Source of the DNA: Zavarzinella formosa DSM 19928
GTDB taxonomy: Bacteria; Planctomycetota; Planctomycetia; Gemmatales; Gemmataceae
Reading direction: 5' to 3'
Assembly: GCF_000255705.1 (NCBI RefSeq)
Contig: NZ_JH636447.1
Span: forward strand, 170,214-206,221
Length of the DNA stretch: 36,008 nt
Within the stretch, counting starts at the first letter, position 1, and the number at the start of each line of letters is the position of its first letter. The translations under genes and the position numbers were made by a program. Below are positions 23,091 through 30,537 of the stretch, piece by piece. The notes beneath the pieces were generated by a model that saw only the letters and a list, made by a program, of their open reading frames with translations, was not told the DNA's origin and did not search any database.

Positions 23091-24131
23091 TCATTCGATC
23101 TGTTGAAACCAAAAGCTCACGGCGTCCTCGTTGATGCCGTCCTTCCCCGTCCAGCCGCTGGAGGGGAACTGCCATTCCTTCTTGTAGAAGTGTCCGGGCT
23201 CCTCGCGTTCCGAAGGGGGCACCCAGGCGTCGAAAAAGCTCGGCCAGCCTTTGGGCTTCAGAATCCCGGCATATCCCAAGATTTCCAGCACGACCTGACG
23301 CTCTTGTTTGGTTGACTTGAACAGCCCGGTCAGCGCCTTGTTCAGATCGGAAAGCTGCGCCGATTTGGGAAGTTTGCGGATGGATTCCAGCACGCGCCGC
23401 AAGATGTCAATGTCGCCGTCGGAGGGCGAGACGGGGGCGAGTTTCGCAAATTGATGCAAGTCCGTTCCGACGTACTCCAGGTCGCCTTGTTCCACGTTGC
23501 CGGCCCATTTGAGCCGGCGAAAATTCCTCGCCGACAGATCGATGGTGTTCCCGGCCTTGCCGATGCCGCAACGGGCGCAGCCATCGGAGTTCTTGTCTTT
23601 CACAAAGCGGTGCCGCTTGAGTCGCAAGACATGGGCATAACTTCCCAAGGCGGAGCGGGTGTCTAACCGTCCCGACCCGAGGCTCGCGACAAACGCATTG
23701 GAGATTGCGGGAACATCCGCCGATTCCCGCGCCTCCAAAACCCACGCAATCAACTCGTCATGATCGAGTCGGATTGGGTCGAACATCAACCCTTCGGCCT
23801 TGGCGAAGGCAAAATCCGCGTCCGGCACATCGCGGTCTTCGACCCAGTTCAACAGCTTGTCATCTTCGTCGAAAAAAGTGTTGTAGAGGATGTTCACCGC
23901 GCGAGGGTCAACGCCGATGGCCGCGGCGGTGGCGGCAATCTCTCGCTGCGCCTTCTTGGAGACGTTTCGGCTCCAGAAATCGTGGTGGGGCATGTGATGA
24001 CACTCGGTTAATTTCGCGGCCGGGAGCGGGCGAGCCATGAACTCCAGAACGGTCGCATGTCCCCGCCGGTTGGCTGCGGCAATTAGTTTGACATCAACTG
24101 TCTGCGATGTCCAGATTTCTCTCCCGTTCAA
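23091..24131 (-). CDS. Large unknown protein within the array
   Basis: The product is up to 346 residues from a TTG at 24131 that overlaps an upstream stop (TTGA). An ATG at residue 32 is the alternative. Features seen are HHMPHHDFWSRNVSKKAQRE near the start, a helical repeat-like middle (ELIAWVLEARESADVPAISN), a CxxC pair (GCARCGIGKAG), and a C-terminal ILGYAGILKPKGWPSFFDAW. It looks soluble. No family is recognised. A short upstream frame (24128-24322) could be a separate gene or a frameshifted N-terminus; its segment MPTANTLTVTQENLIKASPI looks coding. Confidence 0.7.
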   Translation of the reverse strand: MNGREIWTSQTVDVKLIAAANRRGHATVLEFMARPLPAAKLTECHHMPHHDFWSRNVSKKAQREIAATAAAIGVDPRAVNILYNTFFDEDDKLLNWVEDRDVPDADFAFAKAEGLMFDPIRLDHDELIAWVLEARESADVPAISNAFVASLGSGRLDTRSALGSYAHVLRLKRHRFVKDKNSDGCARCGIGKAGNTIDLSARNFRRLKWAGNVEQGDLEYVGTDLHQFAKLAPVSPSDGDIDILRRVLESIRKLPKSAQLSDLNKALTGLFKSTKQERQVVLEILGYAGILKPKGWPSFFDAWVPPSEREEPGHFYKKEWQFPSSGWTGKDGINEDAVSFWFQQIE

Positions 24132-24303
24132 TTGTCAGCGGCCGACGTGTATGGGATCGGGGAAGCCTTGATGAGATTTTCTTGGGTCACGGTGAGCGTA
24201 TTAGCCGTCGGCATGTCGAGCCAACCGCCCCGCCTGCCAGCAGGCTCTCGATCTCCGGGTCCGGTTGTCGGCTCATATGCGCCTCGTTGTCCCCTTATCT
24301 GCC

Positions 24304-24370
24304 ACCGAACGATCCGGCTCATCTAAACCCGCCCAAAGTGTCGTGGGGCAGGTGATCCGGATCGTTCGGC
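24304..24370 (-). repeat. attC-like site with perfect 13-bp arms
   Basis: Arms CCGAACGATCCGG and CCGGATCGTTCGG are exact inverted repeats around a centre of about 40 bases. Cores are ACCGAAC (24304-24310) and GTTCGGC (24364-24370). The upstream gene ends inside it. Confidence 0.72.
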
Positions 24371-24694
24371 CGGGGCGGCACAACCAAGGCGAGCAATTCA
24401 CCAACGACGCACGCGATGCCGGCCGACCACCCATACCCGATCACGCAAGACGCGGCGTCACAGACCGGCATCAGCCCGTCTGTGGGGAATCCCCCGGTTT
24501 CCTCCCAGACCGCCCACCGCCACAGCAGCCACGCCAGCGCGGCCCCGGACACGCCCGCGCCGAGGGTCGCAAGGCTTCGACGCACGGCCCGGCGGGCGGC
24601 TAATCGCCACATTGCGGGGAGGGTCACCGCCGCGCCGATGGCAAGCGGAGCAAGCCGCGAACGCAAACGCGACGAGCAACAGGAGAATCGACAC
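24319..24694 (-). pseudogene. Cassette-borne membrane protein with one-base frameshift
   Basis: A GTG at 24694 opens SILLLLVAFAFA. The continuation that makes sense, LAPLAIGAAVTLPAMWRLAA, lies in another frame. Dropping one G of the GCGG near 24655-24659 joins them into a coherent 124-residue protein with three TM helices, including GAALAWLLWRWAVW and SAGIACVVGELLALVV. The tail RPNDPDHLPHDTLGGFR is encoded by the attC-like site. Function unknown. Real decay and an assembly indel cannot be told apart here. Confidence 0.62.
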
Positions 24695-24715
24695 CGGCAA
24701 CCCGCCTTCTTTTTT

Positions 24716-24810
24716 GCCGAACGACGTAACATGCCTGCCCGCCGACTCAGAGGGCCAATGCCCATGAAAACCCGTCACGCCGGCGGATCAGGTTCAGCGA
24801 TTTGTTCGGT
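24716..24810 (-). repeat. attC-like site (95 bp)
   Basis: Cores are GCCGAAC (24716-24722) and GTTCGGT (24804-24810). The inner arm GCCGGCGGATCAGGTTCAGC carries the upstream gene's stop codon. Confidence 0.76.
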
Positions 24811-25074
24811 CTTGGCCCTCCCACCGACCAGCAGTCCTGTGATGGCCGCACCGGCGATTCCACCGACAACGGCCGCCACTGGCGCCCCGAGTATCGTCAG
24901 GAACAGGGCTCCGACAACCTCCGGGCTGGGCATGTCCACCGCCCCGGCGGGCGGATATTGCTCCTCAAGCCGACTGCCCCACCACGTCCCGGCGACGAAC
25001 CAGCCAGCCCCGCCCGCGCAGAACCCACCGATTCCTCCAATTGCGATGACAGCCGTTCGCCAGAGAGTCGTCAT
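24775..25074 (-). CDS. Cassette-borne glycine-rich membrane protein
   Basis: The product is 99 residues from the ATG at 25074, with AGGAGG eight bases upstream. There are two hydrophobic stretches. The first is TAVIAIGGIGGFCAGGAGWF. The second, VGALFLTILGAPVAAVVGG to GAAITGLLVGG, is long enough for two helices. The Gly/Ala zipper character suggests tight helix packing. The end TEQIAEPDPPA lies inside the attC-like site. Function unknown. Confidence 0.75.
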   Translation of the reverse strand: MTTLWRTAVIAIGGIGGFCAGGAGWFVAGTWWGSRLEEQYPPAGAVDMPSPEVVGALFLTILGAPVAAVVGGIAGAAITGLLVGGRAKTEQIAEPDPPA

Positions 25075-25097
25075 ACGGCGTTCCTCCTGCTCCGCTT

Positions 25098-25190
25098 CCC
25101 GAACGCCAAAACTCAGCGGCCGGGGCTGAAGAACCCATGACCAATTTACGACGGTTGGGGTCCCCGGTCATCTGCAACGTATTGTTTGGA
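25098..25190 (-). repeat. attC-like site (93 bp)
   Basis: Cores are CCCGAAC (25098-25104) and GTTTGGA (25184-25190); the second fits the classical GTTRRRY except at one position. Arms CGGCCGGGG and CCCCGGTCATCTG pair with one-sided unpaired bases. Confidence 0.8.
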
Positions 25191-25201
25191 TTACTGTTGG
25201 T

Positions 25202-25408
25202 TCAAGGACGTATCACGGATAAAAGCGCGCCAAGCCAGACAGCGATGAGGGCGACGCTCGCCATCCATACGCGGAACCGCCTGGCAAGGATGATGTCGAA
25301 GTCTTCGCACCCGTGGTCGTTCCGGACGATCACCCGCCAGAACATCCTCGCCCACAACACCGTCGCTGCCCCCAAGGAGACCAACCCCACGACTGCCCAC
25401 GCATTCAC
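25202..25408 (-). CDS. Cassette-borne small membrane protein
   Basis: The product is 68 residues from a GTG at 25408 with AGGAGAGGG nine bases upstream; the longer frame begins in the attC-like site. Two TM helices are clear: NAWAVVGLVSLGAATVLWAR and VWMASVALIAVWLGALLSV. They are separated by a basic loop (MFWRVIVRNDHGCEDFD onwards). No family recognised. Short two-helix proteins are common integron cargo. Confidence 0.72.
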   Translation of the reverse strand: MNAWAVVGLVSLGAATVLWARMFWRVIVRNDHGCEDFDIILARRFRVWMASVALIAVWLGALLSVIRP

Positions 25409-25426
25409 CGTCCGAAGCCCTCTCCT

Positions 25427-25520
25427 GCCGAACAACCCAATTTAACTGCCGGGGCCGTCGCGGCTTTAACCAACTTTACGAAGGCTGAAGTCCCCGGCCG
25501 ATTGCAACGCCTGGCTCGGC
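25427..25520 (-). repeat. attC-like site (94 bp)
   Basis: Cores are GCCGAAC (25427-25433) and GCTCGGC (25514-25520). Arms AACTGCCGGGGCC and GTCCCCGGCCGATT pair well. Confidence 0.8.
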
Positions 25521-25587
25521 CTCTGCCTTGCCTCCTTGGGCTCAACCGGAGCCGGACTAGGTTCAAAACCGCTGGTTACCAGTCGGC

Positions 25588-26088
25588 TCAAGGGATTCCT
25601 TGATTTCCGAGACCTTGAAAGGAAGGTTTTTTCGAGCGATTTGCTGCTTTGTCGCGTTCTTCCTTTGAAAAGGCCTTTTTCACGTAGTCATCCTTCAGTG
25701 GTTGAACTTCGTAAATGAACCCCGCTCGTACCTGTCTAAATCGCTCGCGACCAAACTCTGCGTCCTCTTGCTCTTGGTAATAAAACCCGTCGTCTTTCTT
25801 CCAAAACACATGGTCTAGCTTAACGAACCCTTTCACCTCACCAGACAAAAGACTCTCGTACTGGGTTTTCTGCACGAAGCCGTTGATCGTTACGGGTCGG
25901 TTTGCATCAAGGTACTTCACCAGCACCCACATGCCTTTCTCCCGCTCAGTGTCCTCGGGTGTCTGAGCTTGGCTGACACCAGGGACCAAGACTGCCCAAG
26001 CAGTCGCGAAGGCTGCCAGGGCACGCCAGAAACCGTTGCTGACGCTTAAGTTTTTCGCTCCATCATTCCGACTCGCATAGACGTTCAT
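25588..26088 (-). CDS. Exported protein of unknown function
   Basis: The product is 166 residues from the ATG at 26088; the longer frame runs into the preceding site. A signal peptide follows a polar N-terminus (WRALAAFATAWAVLVPGVSQ, then AQTPED). The mature part reads GMWVLVKYLDANRPVTINGF, then GEVKGFVKLDHVFWKKDDGF, then an acidic and Lys-rich C-terminus with FSKEERDKAANRSKKPSF. Its base use is less GC-rich than its neighbours. No family recognised. It would be the first gene of the array in reading direction. Confidence 0.75.
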   Translation of the reverse strand: MNVYASRNDGAKNLSVSNGFWRALAAFATAWAVLVPGVSQAQTPEDTEREKGMWVLVKYLDANRPVTINGFVQKTQYESLLSGEVKGFVKLDHVFWKKDDGFYYQEQEDAEFGRERFRQVRAGFIYEVQPLKDDYVKKAFSKEERDKAANRSKKPSFQGLGNQGIP

Positions 26089-26104
26089 CGCTACCCTCTG
26101 TCTT

Positions 26105-26190
26105 GTCGAACAGTGATTAGACCAACTCCGCAAAGCCCGGCACTTCGGCTTGTGGGTTGGCCTGTCTCGGATGCCGTTGGTTTGTTTACG
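26105..26190 (-). repeat. Possible attC-like site at the array edge
   Basis: Cores would be GTCGAAC (26105-26111) and GTTTACG (26184-26190). Spacing to the gene start is right, but pairing of the arms is poor. Confidence 0.4.
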
Positions 26191-26537
26191 CGACGGCGAA
26201 TCAATCGTAAGCGTAACCACCTGCTGACACCTTGTCAAACACCGGTCTTCAAGCCCGCCTTTCTGCGTTTGAGGCGGCTTGATTCGATCCTTTGACTGTG
26301 GCCCAAAGCGCCTGGGATTATGCCAAAATCATCAGGCGACCCCTCTGTTTTGCCGGGGGTTTTGAAAAATAATGTTCAGTTGGCCCGCTGTTTTTGACCG
26401 CTTTTGGGTGGCCGACTGTCCAAAAATGGTCGCCGGAGGGTTGTTTTTCACTTTTTCAGGTCACTTTTGGGCCGGGTTTTGACTGGTTTGAAAATCGGGA
26501 TGATGCGAGGGGTGTAACCTCTTTGGTTGCCCGGAAG
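26191..26537. other. Intergenic stretch without a recognisable gene
   Basis: No frame here shows convincing coding character. The stretch is T-rich in part and lies between the array edge and a nested repeat. No integrase or attI-like site was recognised. Confidence 0.5.
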
Positions 26538-26956
26538 GTGTGTTTGAAGAGAAGAGTTGTCTCGCACAAAGCCGCAAAGAAGACCGAAAGTGTAATCTGA
26601 AAAAAGGGGTGGCAAATCTTTCTGGCACACGCCGACAACTTGTATTCGCCCCAAGGGGGCGCTCGATAATAGCCAGGGGTGGCTTCCGCCCCTGGAACCT
26701 AACACCATGTAAATAGTTTTCCGCCCCAACGGGGCGGCGCTTGCGGGTTGTGCCACCCCGTTGGGGTGGGTTCTAAATTGGCTGTCGTTGTCCAGGGGCG
26801 GCGGCCGCCCCTGGCTATTTTCGAGCGCCCCCTTGGGGCGAATACCGGCCAAACGGGCAGGCTAGAAAGTTCTGCCGAACCCCTCTGAAAAAGAGATTTC
26901 TCTTCTCCAGTTTTCTTTGCGGTCTTGGGCCAGATAATTCCTCTCTTCAAACACAC
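26538..26956. repeat. CACAAAG-type inverted repeat with a second element nested inside
   Basis: The outer arms begin GTGTGTTTGAAGAGA on the left, with the complement at 26942-26956, and continue with the CACAAAGCCGCAAAGAAGAC segment. A separate palindrome (26610-26876) sits between them. The right arm ends about 20 bases before the next start codon. Confidence 0.65.
26610..26876. repeat. MITE-like palindromic element, copy 1
   Basis: Outer arms contain TATTCGCCCCAAGGGGGCGC with the complement at about 26827-26845. A second hairpin CCCCAACGGGGCGG / CCACCCCGTTGGGG lies in the centre. Terminal parts resemble TTTCTGGCA on both sides. Two more copies are at 30134 and 35921. Confidence 0.82.
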
Positions 26957-26976
26957 TTTCGCCCAACGGGGGCATC

Positions 26977-28371
26977 ATGTCGAACGTTGAAGAGTATGAT
27001 TTGGTCGTTCTGGGCAGCGGGGAAGCGGGGAAATATCTGGCGTGGACGCTGGCCTCCCAAGGGAAACGGGTCGTCGTCATCGAGCGGCGGTATGTCGGCG
27101 GGTCGTGCCCGAATATTGCGTGTTTGCCGAGCAAGAACATCATTCACTCGGCCAAGGTTGCCTCGCTCGCCGGGCGGGGGGCGGAGTTTGGGGTGATGGT
27201 CGGGAAGCCGGTCATCGACATGGCGGCCGTGCGCGCCCGCAAGAGGGCGATGGTGGACGGGCTGGTCGAGATGCACCTCCACAAATTCAAAATGAGCGGG
27301 GCCGAACTGGTCATGGGCGACGGCCGGCTCGCCGGGCCAAAGACGGTGGAAGTCGCCCTTCACAGTGGCGGCACACGCACCCTTCGCGGTGCCAATGTCG
27401 TGATTAACACCGGCTCGCGGGCGGCAACGGACCCGACGCCGGGGCTGCGGGAGTCGGCGCCCCTCACGCATATCGAAGCCCTCGAACTTGACCGCGTGCC
27501 GGGGCATCTCATCGTTCTCGGCGGCGGCTATGTCGGGCTGGAACTGGCCCAGGCGTTTCGCCGGTTCGGAAGCCAGGTCACGGTGATCGACCGGAACCCG
27601 GCGCTGATTCACCGGGAAGACACGGACGTGTCCGCCGCGATGGCCGAACTGTTCGCCGATGAGGGAATCGCCGTCTCCACGGACACGGCGCTGGCAAGCG
27701 TCGAAGGAAAGTCCGGCGAGTCCGTGCGGTTGCGCGCCCGCCGGGCCGGGGCCGACGTGGTGATCGAAGGAACGCACCTGCTGGTTGCCGCCGGAAGGAC
27801 GCCGAACACCGACGGCATCGGGCTGGAAACCGCCGGGGTGAAACTGACCGCCAAAGGCTTCGTCCAGACGGACGAATATCTTCGCACCACGGCCGAGGGA
27901 GTGTGGGCCGTCGGCGATTGCGCCGGCAGCCCGCAGTTCACCCACATCGGTTTCGACGACTTCCGGATCGTCCGCGACAACCTCGCCGGCCATCCGCGAA
28001 CAACCACCGGGCGGCATGTTCCGTCGTGTCTCTTCACCGACCCCGAACTGGCCCGCGTTGGCCTGAACGAACGCGAAGCCCGCGAGAAGGGCATTCCGTG
28101 CCGCCTGTTCAAAATCGCGGCGAAGGATGTCCTGCGAACCCGGACCATCTCCGAAACGCGCGGCTTCTTCAAGGCCCTCGTCGAAGCCGACGGCGACCGC
28201 ATTCTCGGCTTCGCCGCCTTCGGCCCGGAGGCCGGCGAAGTGATGCCCGTGGTCCAGATGGCCATGACCGCCGGACTGCCATACACCGCCCTGCGCGAAG
28301 CCGTCCTGACCCACCCGACCATCGCGGAGGGGCTGACCGTCCTGTTCTCCAGCCGCCCGACGACGGTGTGA
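26977..28371 (+). CDS. FAD-dependent pyridine nucleotide-disulfide oxidoreductase (dihydrolipoamide dehydrogenase / mercuric reductase-like)
   Basis: The product is 464 residues, normal for the family. The FAD site GSGEAGKYLA (13-22) is followed by the redox pair C44-PNIA-C49 in GGSCPNIACLPSK. The NAD(P) site is LGGGYVGLELAQAF with the following acid in TVIDRNPAL. The second FAD motif is VWAVGDCAGSPQFTH, and the dimer end is THPTIAEGL with the catalytic H and E. It should be an active disulfide reductase. The redox box resembles mercuric-reductase-like enzymes more than classical Lpd, and no 2-oxoacid dehydrogenase genes are near, so the substrate is open. Confidence 0.93.
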   Translation: MSNVEEYDLVVLGSGEAGKYLAWTLASQGKRVVVIERRYVGGSCPNIACLPSKNIIHSAKVASLAGRGAEFGVMVGKPVIDMAAVRARKRAMVDGLVEMHLHKFKMSGAELVMGDGRLAGPKTVEVALHSGGTRTLRGANVVINTGSRAATDPTPGLRESAPLTHIEALELDRVPGHLIVLGGGYVGLELAQAFRRFGSQVTVIDRNPALIHREDTDVSAAMAELFADEGIAVSTDTALASVEGKSGESVRLRARRAGADVVIEGTHLLVAAGRTPNTDGIGLETAGVKLTAKGFVQTDEYLRTTAEGVWAVGDCAGSPQFTHIGFDDFRIVRDNLAGHPRTTTGRHVPSCLFTDPELARVGLNEREAREKGIPCRLFKIAAKDVLRTRTISETRGFFKALVEADGDRILGFAAFGPEAGEVMPVVQMAMTAGLPYTALREAVLTHPTIAEGLTVLFSSRPTTV

Positions 28372-28378
28372 GCCAGTG

Positions 28379-28444
28379 CGGCAACATCAAAAAGGCGCTA
28401 ACCACAAACCAGAACGGCAACATCAAAAAGGCTCTAACCACAAA
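28379..28444 (+). repeat. Two 30-bp direct repeats
   Basis: The unit beginning CGGCAACATCAAAAAGG occurs at 28379-28408 and again at 28415-28444, with one base different (GCG or GCT). The second copy runs into the inverted repeat that follows. Confidence 0.85.
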
Positions 28445-28653
28445 GACGCAAAGATCACACAAAGTTTCACAAAGATCAAAACAGATCAGAAGCAAAGGTA
28501 AAGAAGAAAAACCGCCGGGCAAAAATCAAAAGCCTTGTTGCTTTGATTTCGCTTCGTGGTCTTTTTGCTTTCACTTCGCTTGTTGTTTTTGTTTTCACTT
28601 CGCCTTGGTCTTCTTTGTGAAACTTTGTGTGACCTTTGCGTCTTTGTGGTTAG
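28434..28653. repeat. CACAAAG-type inverted repeat, 42-bp arms
   Basis: The arm CTAACCACAAAGACGCAAAG and onwards (28434-28475) is matched by its complement at 28612-28653 with one mismatch in 42. The centre has AGCAAAG/TTCGCTT-type short repeats. A one-arm copy is at 35792-35832. The stretch 28654-28824 shows nothing further. Confidence 0.88.
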
Positions 28654-28824
28654 TGCCTTTCCATTCTCGACCTGCATGGGGCGGGGGCCATGCCGGAAAC
28701 CAAAAATGTAACAATCGGCCCCGGCGGCGCGCTTAAACACAGCCTTCAACGATTCTTCATTTATCACACCCTGTCGTTCCGGTAGAGTAATTGAAATTTC
28801 CCGTTGTATCTTTCCCGGACTCCC

Positions 28825-29937
28825 ATGAACAACGCCGAGCCTGTCACCGCGTTTCCCAAGAAACCGAATTCGTACAAGTACACCATCAGCTTCATCTTGC
28901 TGTTGGTGGCCGCCGCCGGGGGGTACTACTTCTACGAGATGACCCGCAACGCCACCCTGCCGGTTGACGACTTCGTCAACATGAAGCCCTTCTTTGCGAA
29001 ACTGGCCGACAGGCAAAAACTGGCCGACGAATACGCGGACGCCAACAAGGACATGGTCGCCGACACGCCGACGGACGCGGCGAAATTGCTGAAGGTCGAG
29101 GAGATTGGCTTTTCCGCCGTCGGGACCATCGACGAGGAACGATTGAAGGCCGAGCAGGAAGATTGGAAAGACCTGATGGCCGCCCTTGAAAAGGCCACGG
29201 GCAAGAAGGTGAAATATCTGACGGACCTCAACGGCGCGGATGTCCAGATGGACGCCCTGAAAACCGGCCGCCTGCATGTGACCGCCTTCAACACCGGGGC
29301 GGTTCCGGCGGCCGTGAACAGCGCCGGGTTCGTCCCGCTGTTCTGCCCGGCCAACTCGGAAGGCCAGTACGGCTATCAAATGCAAATTCTGGTGAAGGCC
29401 GACAGCGCGATCCAAAAGCCCGAGGACTTGAAGGGGAAAAAGATCGGGTTCGTCGCCATGTCCAGCAATTCCGGGGCGAGGGCGCCGATGTACACGCTCA
29501 AGGAAAAGTTCGGCCTGCTTCCCGGCCGGGATTACACCCACGGCTTGACCGGCGATCATTTCTCCTCCATCGGCCTGCTGGTATACGGGAACGAATATGA
29601 TGCCGTCTGCGTGGCCAGCGACCTCAAGGACCGGGCGGTGACCGCCGGCAAAATCCGCTTCGGCGCGGAATCCAAGGAATTGAAGGCCGACCAATTTCGG
29701 GTGATTTACACTTCGGACACGTTCCCGCCGCTGTGTTTCGGCGTCCCGCACAACCTGCCGCCGGAGATGCGGGCCACGGTGGAGAAGGTGTTCAAGGATT
29801 ACCAGTTTGCGAACAGCTCGGCGAAGAAATACGCCCAGCAAGGCAAGGTGAAATTCGCCCCGGTGAATTACGAGAAGGATTGGAAATTCGTCCGCGAGAT
29901 CGACGCCACTCTCTCCAAGTTCACCGAGATTCCGTGA
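28825..29937 (+). CDS. PhnD-like phosphate/phosphonate-binding protein with N-terminal membrane anchor
   Basis: The product is 370 residues from the ATG at 28825. One TM helix (about 24-42, YTISFILLLVAAAGGYYFYE) acts as an uncleaved anchor. The binding fold begins near residue 95: RLKAEQEDWKDLMAALEKAT, then GADVQMDALKTGRLHVTAFN. It continues with YQMQILVKADSAIQKPEDLK, GKKIGFVAMSSNSGARAPMY and YDAVCVASDLKDRAV, the standard order in PhnD-type (type 2 periplasmic) proteins. No permease or ATPase genes follow, so it may feed a distant transporter or serve as a sensor. The anchor also argues for a tethered role. Confidence 0.88.
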   Translation: MNNAEPVTAFPKKPNSYKYTISFILLLVAAAGGYYFYEMTRNATLPVDDFVNMKPFFAKLADRQKLADEYADANKDMVADTPTDAAKLLKVEEIGFSAVGTIDEERLKAEQEDWKDLMAALEKATGKKVKYLTDLNGADVQMDALKTGRLHVTAFNTGAVPAAVNSAGFVPLFCPANSEGQYGYQMQILVKADSAIQKPEDLKGKKIGFVAMSSNSGARAPMYTLKEKFGLLPGRDYTHGLTGDHFSSIGLLVYGNEYDAVCVASDLKDRAVTAGKIRFGAESKELKADQFRVIYTSDTFPPLCFGVPHNLPPEMRATVEKVFKDYQFANSSAKKYAQQGKVKFAPVNYEKDWKFVREIDATLSKFTEIP

Positions 29938-29945
29938 TTGGGCCG

Positions 29946-29972
29946 GTAGGTCCCGCGAGCCGCGGGACCTAC
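29946..29972. terminator. Perfect hairpin after the PhnD-like gene
   Basis: GTAGGTCCCGCG and CGCGGGACCTAC pair perfectly around AGC, nine bases after the stop codon. No clear T-run follows, so it may be a dispersed palindrome rather than a true intrinsic terminator. Confidence 0.6.
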
Positions 29973-30133
29973 TTCAAACCGCTCCACTTAAAAAAGTGAC
30001 ATCCAACATCGATACGGACGGCGAAAATCCTTCCCGGCGTATCCTTTTGGGGCGAATACCATTGACCGCCGCGAGTGATCGCGGGGAATGAGGTGCGCCG
30101 GAAGGATTTGTCCGACATCCATGCCTCCGGGTA

Positions 30134-30420
30134 TGGCCAATTTTTCTGGCACACCTGTCTGTCTGGTTTTCGTCGCTTGGTTTTCGCCCCAAGGGGGTGC
30201 TCGATAATAGCCAGGGGCGGAAGCCCCTGGAGTCCCGTCATTTGAAGGTTTTTCTGCCCCAACGGGGCAGCACATGATTGTTGTGCCACCCCGTTGGGGC
30301 GGATTCCTTTTGGCGGTCGTTGCCCAAGGGCTTCCGCCCTTGGCTATTCTCGAGCGCCCCCTTGGGGCGAATACCAAGAGACGAAAACCAGACAAACAGG
30401 CATGCCAAAAGGATTGGCCA
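30134..30420. repeat. MITE-like palindromic element, copy 2 (complete)
   Basis: Terminal inverted repeats of about 85 bases start TGGCCAAT and include TTTTCGCCCCAAGGGGG; the centre has the CCCCAACGGGG hairpin. A 15-bp near-repeat GACATCCAYGCCTCC lies at 30114-30128 and 30421-30435, a possible target duplication. A fragment resembling the element end is at about 30048-30060. Confidence 0.85.
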
Positions 30421-30537
30421 GACATCCACGCCTCCCGAACCGCCGTTTCTTCCACCTCGCGGCTTTCCCAATTCCTCACTTTCCGTATGCGAACAATTGG
30501 GTTTTGAATCGCCGAACTAACATTCTTTGAGAGTCGC

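Larger units (their letters stand above)
12894..26190 (-). other. Integron-like gene-cassette array without integrase (CALIN-like)
   Basis: Within about 13.3 kb, 17 good and 3 weak attC-like palindromes alternate with mostly single genes, all read on the - strand. Read in gene direction, each site opens with a GCCGAAC-type core right at or inside the gene end and closes with a GTTCGGC-type core 15-60 bases before the next start codon. Cargo is mixed and largely of unknown function, as in chromosomal integrons. No tyrosine-recombinase gene (RHR-Y motifs or the extra integron-integrase patch) is visible in the window. The first cassette would be at the high-coordinate end, where a flavoprotein gene on the other strand begins. 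Confidence 0.75.

Noticed and set aside
12894-26190. CRISPR array
   Set aside because: The repeats are long imperfect palindromes separated by whole genes, not short identical repeats with short spacers; no cas genes are present.
26191-26976. Integron integrase or attI at the upstream end of the array
   Set aside because: No open frame with tyrosine-recombinase motifs is present; the stretch is repeats and non-coding DNA.
26947-28314. Long open frame on - opposite the flavoprotein gene
   Set aside because: The + strand carries all FAD, NAD and redox motifs; the antisense product is low-complexity in charged residues.
28486-29841. Long open frame on - opposite the PhnD-like gene
   Set aside because: The + strand product has a clear fold; the antisense frame runs through the repeat and lacks motifs.
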